Below, one piece after another: positions 1 through 4,468 of a stretch of 7,568 bases of DNA (positions are counted from its first letter, which is position 1; each line of letters begins with the position of its first letter). The DNA comes from Chloroflexota bacterium. GTDB lineage: Bacteria; Chloroflexota; Limnocylindria; Limnocylindrales; CSP1-4. Below the pieces are notes generated by a model that was given only the letters and a program-made list of their open reading frames with translations, did no database searches and was not told the DNA's origin. The position numbers and the translations under genes were made by a program. The stretch covers positions 1-7,568 of the forward strand of contig JAGDMV010000089.1 of NCBI GenBank assembly GCA_017860675.1, in the 5' to 3' direction.

Positions 1-1
1 G

Positions 2-58
2 CGCCTCGAGCTGCTGGCGCGGAGGCACCCACCCGCGGCCGCACCCGTCGCGTCCTGA
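2..58 (+). CDS. Possible C-terminal end of an upstream gene (partial)
   Basis: Frame 2 is open from the left edge to a TGA at 56-58 and would encode an 18-residue tail, RLELLARRHPPAAAPVAS, rich in Ala, Pro and Arg like many disordered C-termini in high-GC genomes. No domain can be recognised from so few residues. Its end lies 33 bp before the next start, so it could share a transcript with the TetR gene at 92, although that gene also has its own -10-like box. The call rests only on reading frame and position and could be chance. Confidence 0.35.
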   Translation, partial: RLELLARRHPPAAAPVAS

Positions 59-79
59 CCACATGCATCGACCGGCAGC

Positions 80-92
80 TACGGTTCACTCG
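80..92 (+). promoter_or_regulatory. Possible -10 box of a leaderless promoter for TetR-1
   Basis: TACGGT at 80-85 fits the TANNNT pattern and ends 6 bases before the GTG at 92, which puts the expected transcription start at or next to the start codon. No Shine-Dalgarno sequence precedes this gene, in keeping with leaderless translation. No good -35 box is visible at 16-18 bp; the partial match CTGACC at 55-60 gives a 19-bp spacer. Confidence 0.3.
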
Positions 93-691
93 TGATGGCA
101 GCCACCTCGGCACGTGCTCGCGGCCGGCCTCGCGACCCGGCGATCGACCGGGCCATCCTCGACGCGGCGCTCCGGCTGCTCGCCGAGCAGGGCTATGACG
201 GCATGTCGCTGGAGGCCGTGGCCGGCGCCGCCGGCGTCGGCAAGACGACGATCTACCGGCGCTACTCCGGGAAGCGCGAGCTCGTCGTGGCGGCCATCTC
301 CTCCATCGCCGCCTCGCTCACGCCCCCGGTCGACAGCGGGGACGCTCGCCGCGACCTGCGCGCGTTCGTGCGTCAAGCCCTCGGCGTCATGCGCCGGGGC
401 GGGCTCGCCTACCAGGTGATGGGCACGCTGCTCGTCAAGGAGCGCTCCGAGCCCGAGCTCATGGAGCTGTTCCGGAGCGCCGTCCTGCTGCCCCGCATGC
501 AGATCGGCGGCGGCATCGTGAGCCGGGGCGTCGAGCGTGGCGAGATCCGCCCCGATGTGACGATCGACGTCGTCATCCAGCTCATCGGGGGGGCGTTCTT
601 CGCCCGCCACCTGGTCGGCAAGCCGGACGACGACGCCTGGCTCGACGCGGTGTTCGACACCCTCTGGCGGGGGATCTCGACGGAGGCCTGA
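92..691 (+). CDS. TetR/AcrR-family transcriptional regulator (TetR-1)
   Basis: A 199-residue one-component repressor of the usual TetR length. The N-terminal DNA-binding domain spans about residues 20-66: an Arg-rich arm (GRPRDPAIDR), helix 1 AILDAALRLLAEQGYDGMSLEAVA, then the helix-turn-helix with recognition segment GVGKTTIYRRYSGKRELV. The rest is a helical ligand-binding and dimer domain of the type seen in many actinobacterial TetRs (DRGF-like end replaced here by VSRGVERGEIRPDVTIDVVIQLIGGAFFARHL); the ligand cannot be inferred. The start may be the GTG at 92 or the adjacent ATG at 95; neither has a Shine-Dalgarno, and a -10-like box lies just upstream. It converges on TetR-2, with an 86-bp gap, so its target is more likely the gene to its left, outside the window, or itself. 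The family call is secure; the regulon is unknown. Confidence 0.9.
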   Translation: MMAATSARARGRPRDPAIDRAILDAALRLLAEQGYDGMSLEAVAGAAGVGKTTIYRRYSGKRELVVAAISSIAASLTPPVDSGDARRDLRAFVRQALGVMRRGGLAYQVMGTLLVKERSEPELMELFRSAVLLPRMQIGGGIVSRGVERGEIRPDVTIDVVIQLIGGAFFARHLVGKPDDDAWLDAVFDTLWRGISTEA

Positions 692-725
692 TGCCCTCCG
701 CGGGCGTGAGCGATCCCGGCGCCCT

Positions 726-741
726 CCGTGGTGGCCCACGG
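726..741. terminator. Small hairpin between convergent TetR genes
   Basis: CCGTGG (726-731) and CCACGG (736-741) form a perfect 6-bp stem with a 4-base TGGC loop, in the 86-bp gap where two genes converge. There is no real T-run on either side, so it is not a canonical intrinsic terminator; its position is the main argument for a role in transcription ending. Confidence 0.3.
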
Positions 742-777
742 TTCCTGGCGCTCCGGGCAACCGACGGCGGCGTCCTG

Positions 778-1449
778 TCAGCCTCGCTCGCGCAGCCGCT
801 CGAGACCGTCGAGCAGCAGATCGAGCCCGAACTCGAACTCGACCGGCACGCCCGTGGGGCTCGATGCCGCCAGCTCGGCCATCGCCAGCAGGTTCGGGTA
901 GGCGCCCTCGAACATCCTGGCGGCCACTGCCGCCATCTCCGGCGCCCGTTCCTGGTCGAACGGCCAGGCCAGCTCCTGCAGGGTGAAGCCGTAGGTGTGG
1001 CTGTCGAGGGCGAGGAAGGCCCGTCCGACCGTGGCAAGGTCGAAGCCGGCAGCGCGCATGGCGCCGACCACCGCGTCGAGGTAGCGCAGGCGCGCCGGGC
1101 CCGGCTTCAGCCGCGACTCGATGACGCTGCCGGCCCAGGGATGGCGGAGGAGCGCCCGGTGGGCCGAGATCGCGCCGCGGCGCACGGCCGCGCGCCAGTC
1201 CTCGCCCGCGGCGGGGACCTCGAACTCGCCCATCACCAGGTCGGCGATCCCGTCGAGGACGTCCTCCTTGCCGGCCACGTGCTTGTAGAGGGACATCGCC
1301 TCGACACCGAGCGCCTCGCCGAGCTTGCGCATCGAGACCGCCTCGATCCCGCGCTCGTCGGCCAGCGTCAACGCGGCCCGCAGGACCCGCTCTCTCGTCA
1401 GCGGTTGGCGCCGTCGTCTCGTCCGTCTGGGCGCGGTCGTCTCGGCCAT
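778..1449 (-). CDS. TetR-family regulator with TetR_C-type ligand domain (TetR-2)
   Basis: A 223-residue repressor. A basic arm (PRRTRRRRQPLTRERV) precedes the DNA-binding domain at residues 18-67, whose recognition helix region is GVEAMSLYKHVAGKEDVLDGI. The remainder matches the tetracycline-repressor-like C-terminal type (TetR_C, PF02909 group): RRGAISAHRALLRHPWAG near residue 90, LDSHTYGFTLQELAWPF near 148, and the ending FEFGLDLLLDGLERL. Despite the domain name, members sense many ligands and there is no tetracycline pump here. The ATG at 1449 is supported by AAGGGGA (positions 1467-1461) 11 nt upstream. The gene is divergent from the F420-type reductase, and three operator-like repeats lie between them, so it probably represses both itself and the reductase. 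A -10-like TACACT (1484-1479) would put its own promoter inside the first repeat. Confidence 0.92.
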   Translation of the reverse strand: MAETTAPRRTRRRRQPLTRERVLRAALTLADERGIEAVSMRKLGEALGVEAMSLYKHVAGKEDVLDGIADLVMGEFEVPAAGEDWRAAVRRGAISAHRALLRHPWAGSVIESRLKPGPARLRYLDAVVGAMRAAGFDLATVGRAFLALDSHTYGFTLQELAWPFDQERAPEMAAVAARMFEGAYPNLLAMAELAASSPTGVPVEFEFGLDLLLDGLERLRERG

Positions 1450-1465
1450 GGTCGTGTCGCTCCCC

Positions 1466-1494
1466 TTGACAGGCTTACAGTGTAGTTGTAGGCT
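1466..1494 (+). promoter_or_regulatory. Sigma-70-type promoter for the F420-type reductase
   Basis: TTGACA at 1466-1471 is a perfect -35 consensus. TAGGCT at 1489-1494 fits the TANNNT -10 pattern with an optimal 17-bp spacer, predicting transcription from about 1501. The first operator-like repeat fills the spacer, the second covers the -10, and the third lies just downstream: the arrangement expected for repression by polymerase exclusion. An alternative -10, TACAGT at 1508-1513 with TTGTAG at 1486-1491, is possible. Confidence 0.6.
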
Positions 1495-1517
1495 TACACC
1501 GTAGGCTTACAGTGTAG
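1471..1517. promoter_or_regulatory. Triple operator-like repeat between TetR-2 and the reductase
   Basis: AGGCTTACAGTGTAG occurs at 1471-1485 and again, identical, at 1503-1517; a variant AGGCTTACACCGTAG lies at 1490-1504, overlapping the third by two bases. Each has a dyad, TACA-N-TGTA (TACA-C-CGTA in the middle copy), centred at 1480, 1499 and 1512. Repeated dyads of this size in a TetR divergent promoter are typical operators. The copies overlap the spacer and -10 of the rightward promoter and a -10-like box of the leftward one, so one regulator could control both directions. Assignment to TetR-2 is by position only. Confidence 0.65.
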
Positions 1518-1558
1518 CAGACGCATGCACGACGATGCCTCCTCCAGCGGAGCCAGCC

Positions 1559-2125
1559 ATGCTCGCCCAGGTCCTCACCGTTGCCGCAGTCCTTGCCCTC
1601 GTCGCCGTCGCCGCCGTGGCAATCCTCGGGCTCGCCTTCTTCCTCGGCATGCGGATGAAGTCACCGATCGTCCAGGGCCCGGTGATCTGGCTCAGCAAGC
1701 GCTTCGTCAACCCGCGCCAGCTGCAGTCGGCGGGTGCGCCGGGGGCATCTGCCTCGGTGATCCGCAACGTCGGCCGGACCTCGGGCCGGACCTACGAGAC
1801 GCCGGTCGGGATCGTCGCGGCGGGCGACGACTTCGTGATCGCCCTGCCCTACGGGACGCGCCCGAACTGGCTGCGGAACGTGCTCACGGCCGGGTCGGCG
1901 ACGATCGTCCATGAGGGAGCGACCCTCGCGGTCGACCAGCCCCGGATCGTGGCGATGGCCACGGTGGAATCCAGCTTCTCCGTGGCCGACCAGCGTTCCC
2001 ACCGGCTCTTCGGCGTCGACCAGTGCCTGCTCCTGCGGCCAGCGACGACCCCGGCCCCCGAGGCCGTCGCGGGCAGGGGTCAGGCCGCGACGGTCGCGAC
2101 CTGGGCCGAGTCGCCCCTGGCGTAG
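1559..2125 (+). CDS. Membrane-anchored nitroreductase/quinone reductase-family protein (DUF385, F420-type)
   Basis: A 188-residue protein of the deazaflavin-dependent nitroreductase (DUF385, split-barrel) family, whose characterised members use reduced F420 to reduce quinones or nitro compounds. Residues 5-30 (VLTVAAVLALVAVAAVAILGLAFF) form a hydrophobic helix, probably a membrane anchor. The family core follows: NVGRTSGRTYETPVGI (residues 70-85), the strand DDFVIALPYG (90-99), and PNWLRNVLTAG (102-112), with a conserved-looking ending FGVDQCLLLRP. The ATG at 1559 is chosen because GGAG (1549-1552) sits 6 nt ahead; an in-frame ATG at 1535 would add eight residues but lacks a ribosome site. 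The last 46 bp overlap the convergent flippase-like gene. Likely controlled by TetR-2. Cofactor use is inferred from family and not visible directly; some relatives bind other flavins or haem. Confidence 0.82.
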   Translation: MLAQVLTVAAVLALVAVAAVAILGLAFFLGMRMKSPIVQGPVIWLSKRFVNPRQLQSAGAPGASASVIRNVGRTSGRTYETPVGIVAAGDDFVIALPYGTRPNWLRNVLTAGSATIVHEGATLAVDQPRIVAMATVESSFSVADQRSHRLFGVDQCLLLRPATTPAPEAVAGRGQAATVATWAESPLA

Positions 2126-3294
2126 TCGCTCAGCTCCGCCGTCGTGGGCAGCATGGGTCTGCCCCGCCGAGCCGCCTTGAGCAGCAGCCACGCCAGCGGG
2201 ACGGGCAGGAACCAGAAGTAGATCCGGTACAGGAAGACGCCGGCGGTGATCGCGACCTGGTACTCCGGACCGGCGATCGCGGAGAAGGCGGAGATGAACA
2301 GAAGCTCCGGGACGCCTGCCCCGCCCGGCGACAGCGGGATGATGGTGATCACCATCACCAGGCCGTAGACGCCGAAGATCTGGGCCAGCGACAGGGCACT
2401 GTCCGGCACGCCGCAGAAGCGGAGGGCGACGACGAGGACGGCCGACCACGCCAGCTGCGCGACGATGGCCAGGGTCAGAGCCGCGAGCCCTCGACGGTGG
2501 ATCACGAGGCCGAGCTGGTCGCGGAAGCGGTGGATCGACCCGGCCACGTTGGCAGAGGGTTCTCGGCCGATGCGCCGGAAGGCCCAGTCGGTGATGCGCT
2601 GGCCGGTTCGCCCGAGCCAGTCGGCGATCCGCTCCGAGCGCACGACGCCGATGATGACCGCGGTGACGACCACGAAGGCGATCGAGCTCACGATGGCGAT
2701 CGTCCAGGCCGCCCCGGCGTTCTTCGCCTGGGCCAGGTCGCCGGCAGCCGCGAGGACGGCGACCGAGAGCAGGGGCAGGAAGAGGCGGCTGAGCTCGTTC
2801 ACGATGCCGTAGAGCGCGACCCCCGACGTCGCGGCCGCGTTGCCGATGCCCCAGCCGCGGACCACGACCCAGAGCACGCCCATGTTCCAGGGGCCGAACG
2901 GCACGCTCGCGCCGATGCCGGCCAGGATGAGCCATGACATCGTGCCTCGGACCGGGGCCAGGCCCGGGATGAGGGCGCTGAACACGAGCCCGCCGACGAT
3001 CCAGGCGATGGCACCCATGGCCGTGATGACCAGGATCTGCCCGGGAGTCAGGCCCTGGAAGGCGGCGATGACGTCGGCGTAGTCGATGTACTGGGGCAGG
3101 ATGACCCCGAACACGACGACGAGGACACCGCCGATCAGGCCGGCCCGCAGCAGCGCGGAACGGCGGCTCGGCGGCGCGGCAGCGGAGGCCGGGTCGGTCC
3201 CGTGCGCCGCCGGGGGAACGGTGTCGGGGGCGGCCGGCGGCACAGCCGGGGCAGGCGGGGGCGTGGGCGCCGGGCTGGCGCTGTCCTGTGTCAC
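2080..3294 (-). CDS. Flippase-like / LPG-synthase transmembrane-region family membrane protein (UPF0104)
   Basis: A 404-residue polytopic membrane protein. Residues 1-46 are a Pro/Ala-rich, probably disordered tail, followed by roughly seven to eight hydrophobic segments (about 48-68, 83-108, 118-146, 170-185, 198-217, 270-292, 303-322, 330-375). The most telling motif is PLSPGGAGVPELL (320-332), close to the PGG-G-x-x-E signature of the lysylphosphatidylglycerol-synthase transmembrane region (PF03706/UPF0104); DWLGRTGQRITDW lies in the central loop. The soluble aminoacyl-transferase domain of MprF is absent, so it should be only the flippase-like part, perhaps moving lipid or lipid-linked intermediates; the substrate is unknown. 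The GTG start at 3294 is supported by GGAGGA (3309-3304) 9 nt upstream. Its 3' end overlaps the convergent reductase gene. It faces away from the MMPL operon, so co-regulation with it is not shown. Confidence 0.85.
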   Translation of the reverse strand: MTQDSASPAPTPPPAPAVPPAAPDTVPPAAHGTDPASAAAPPSRRSALLRAGLIGGVLVVVFGVILPQYIDYADVIAAFQGLTPGQILVITAMGAIAWIVGGLVFSALIPGLAPVRGTMSWLILAGIGASVPFGPWNMGVLWVVVRGWGIGNAAATSGVALYGIVNELSRLFLPLLSVAVLAAAGDLAQAKNAGAAWTIAIVSSIAFVVVTAVIIGVVRSERIADWLGRTGQRITDWAFRRIGREPSANVAGSIHRFRDQLGLVIHRRGLAALTLAIVAQLAWSAVLVVALRFCGVPDSALSLAQIFGVYGLVMVITIIPLSPGGAGVPELLFISAFSAIAGPEYQVAITAGVFLYRIYFWFLPVPLAWLLLKAARRGRPMLPTTAELSDYARGDSAQVATVAA

Positions 3295-3303
3295 GTCGCG
3301 GCG

Positions 3304-3329
3304 TCCTCCAGCGGGATCCCGGTAGGGTA
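3304..3329 (-). promoter_or_regulatory. Ribosome site and possible -10 box of the flippase-like gene
   Basis: On the minus strand GGAGGA (3309-3304) is a strong Shine-Dalgarno 9 nt before the GTG start at 3294 and decides that start. TACCCT (3329-3324) fits a TANNNT -10 box about 30 nt ahead of the start. No convincing -35 box is seen, so the promoter part is tentative. Confidence 0.35.
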
Positions 3330-3426
3330 CGCGCTGCGCGACGCGCCGCGAGCAGCGCCATCACGCAGGTGGACGCGGGGCGCCGGCGCACGCATGCGAT
3401 TCCCCGGGGTGGGGTACCCCGCTTCC

Positions 3427-3490
3427 CGTCCGTCTCAGCAACCCCTGTGGTGCGGTGCATGGACCGCGTCCGTCTCAGCAACCCGCGTGG
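3427..3490. repeat. Tandem duplication with 40-bp period
   Basis: CGTCCGTCTCAGCAACCC occurs at 3427-3444 and identically at 3467-3484; the match continues with two differences to GTGG at 3447-3450 and 3487-3490 (22 of 24 bases). The bases after each copy are weakly similar, so this looks like two 40-bp units. Between the copies, GCGGT (3452-3456) and ACCGC (3463-3467) can pair as a small hairpin. It is unlike a CRISPR, having only two units and a 16-bp gap. A dispersed intergenic repeat or a regulator site is possible; the function is unknown. Confidence 0.75.
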
Positions 3491-3648
3491 CGGGGCGGAC
3501 CGACCAGGCCGCGCCCCAGGCCGCCGAGTCCCCGGGCCGACCCTCACCGTGCGTGGGGCATCCGCTTCCACCCGGGCGCAGCGGAGGATCGTGCAGCGCA
3601 CCACGGTGATTGCTGCCGCGGAGACACATCTCGGGCCCGCCGCACGAA

Positions 3649-3697
3649 GACCACGCACCCCCCGGTCCGGAACGACACCGGGCTGCCCTTCGTGGTC
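3649..3697. repeat. Nested inverted repeats upstream of TetR-3
   Basis: GACCACG (3649-3655) pairs with CGTGGTC (3691-3697), and inside it CCCGGT (3661-3666) pairs with ACCGGG (3677-3682). The pair could form a two-tier stem or cruciform ending just upstream of the operator boxes. In such GC-rich DNA short dyads are common, so significance is modest. Confidence 0.35.
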
Positions 3698-3700
3698 CAG

Positions 3701-3738
3701 CCTTGCAGCGCCTTGCAATCTTGCACGGCTGTGCAAGG
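3701..3738. promoter_or_regulatory. TTGCA operator cluster of the TetR-3/MMPL operon
   Basis: CTTGCAC (3720-3726) and GTGCAAG (3731-3737) form a perfect 7-bp inverted repeat around GGCT. Two further direct copies of CCTTGCA precede it at 3701-3707 and 3711-3717, ten bases (one helical turn) apart. The palindrome covers the -35 box and part of the spacer of the promoter, the expected place for an autorepressing TetR operator. TetR-3 is the obvious candidate ligand by position; binding is inferred. Confidence 0.62.
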
Positions 3739-3749
3739 TTGCCTAGACT
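3721..3749 (+). promoter_or_regulatory. Leaderless promoter of TetR-3 (and probably MMPL)
   Basis: TTGCAC (3721-3726) and TAGACT (3744-3749) are separated by exactly 17 bp. The predicted transcription start, 6-8 nt after the -10, coincides with the ATG at 3757, and no Shine-Dalgarno lies before that ATG, so the message is probably leaderless. Confidence 0.65.
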
Positions 3750-3756
3750 GTCACGC

Positions 3757-4371
3757 ATGGACGAGGCACCCGGCCTTCGCGAACGGAAGAAGGCGGAGAC
3801 GCGCTCGGCCCTCAGCCAGGCCGCCCTCTCGCTCGCTCTCGCGCACGGGCTGGATTCGGTCGCTGCCGACGACATCGCGGCGGCCGCCAACGTCTCACCG
3901 CGGACCTTCCACAACTACTTCGGCAGCAAGGAGGAGGCGCTGGTCGCCGGTTGGCGCTCGATGCTCCAGGTCTACGTCGACCAGCTCCACGCCCGGCCGC
4001 CGGAGGAGCCGATCCTGACCTCGCTCGAGCACGTCCTCGGCCCGATCGCGGCCGCCGCCGTGTCGAGCCGGGCGGAGACGGCCGCGCACCTCGAGCTCCT
4101 GGCGAGCCCGGCGTTCGCGCGCTACCGGGGCGTGCTCATCGACGAGGCAGTGCGTGCGTTCACCGACACGGTGGCGGCCCGCACCGGCACCGACCCGCGC
4201 ACCGACATCTACCCCCGGCTGGTGATCACCACCGCGGTGTCCGCGGTGGTGACCGCCTACGAGCCGCTCCCCGGCGAGAAGGTCGACCTGGCCGAGCAGA
4301 CCCGGCGGCTGGAGGAGGCCTTCGCGCTCCTGCGTGCCGGGCTCGCCAGGCCGGAGGCGCCAGGAGCCTGA
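3757..4371 (+). CDS. TetR-family regulator, MftR-like/acyl-CoA-ligand type (TetR-3)
   Basis: A 204-residue repressor. LRERKKAETRSALSQAALSLAL (residues 7-28) is the arm and helix 1, followed by VAADDIAAAANVSPRTFHNYFGSKEEAL (35-62). The SPRTFHNYF recognition helix and RERKK start are typical of TetRs of the MftR-like or acyl-CoA-like ligand-binding group; ligand assignment is tentative. The C-terminal half is helical, with a Glu-rich segment LAEQTRRLEEAFALLRAGL at the end. The ATG at 3757 is chosen because a 17-bp-spaced promoter puts the transcript start there; longer in-frame starts (for example 3610) would include the operator and promoter DNA. The MMPL exporter begins 97 bp downstream with no visible terminator or operator between, so the two are probably co-transcribed and TetR-3 likely represses the pump and itself. 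Confidence 0.9.
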   Translation: MDEAPGLRERKKAETRSALSQAALSLALAHGLDSVAADDIAAAANVSPRTFHNYFGSKEEALVAGWRSMLQVYVDQLHARPPEEPILTSLEHVLGPIAAAAVSSRAETAAHLELLASPAFARYRGVLIDEAVRAFTDTVAARTGTDPRTDIYPRLVITTAVSAVVTAYEPLPGEKVDLAEQTRRLEEAFALLRAGLARPEAPGA

Positions 4372-4468
4372 CCCAACGCCGGGCAGTGCCCCGCATCGAC
4401 CCCCAACCCACGGTCGTCCGCGGCCCAGTGCGCGCGGCGGGCGGCCACCAGACAAGGAGCTCTTCGTC

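Larger units (their letters stand above)
3295..3720. other. Noncoding divergent intergenic region
   Basis: No credible gene is seen between the flippase-like start and the TetR-3 promoter: frames open here on either strand lack ribosome sites, domain signatures and the third-position G/C bias of the true genes. The region holds palindromes CCCCGGGG (3402-3409) and GGGGTACCCC (3411-3420), the duplicated element at 3427-3490, and nested inverted repeats at 3649-3697. No tRNA or recognisable riboswitch was found. Confidence 0.6.

Noticed and set aside
86..760. A 224-codon minus-strand frame opposite TetR-1
   Set aside because: Low-complexity, charged translation without domain signature, opposite a gene with a clear TetR helix-turn-helix.
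778..1449. A tetracycline-resistance repressor (tetR with tetA)
   Set aside because: The C-terminal domain is of that general type, but the divergent gene is a DUF385 reductase and not a tetracycline efflux pump.
3427..3484. Minus-strand CTGAGA motifs suggestive of a TPP riboswitch
   Set aside because: The motif falls inside both repeat copies, but the second conserved TPP block (ACC-GATC-GG type) and the needed helices are absent downstream, and no thiamine gene follows.
3427..3490. Mini CRISPR array
   Set aside because: Only two repeat units, a gap of about 16 bp, and no cas genes.
1661..3736. A 691-codon minus-strand open frame overlapping the flippase-like gene and TetR-3 upstream region
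   Set aside because: It runs through the promoter, repeats and reductase with Arg/Pro-rich low-complexity sequence; the flippase-like frame explains the coding signal on this strand.
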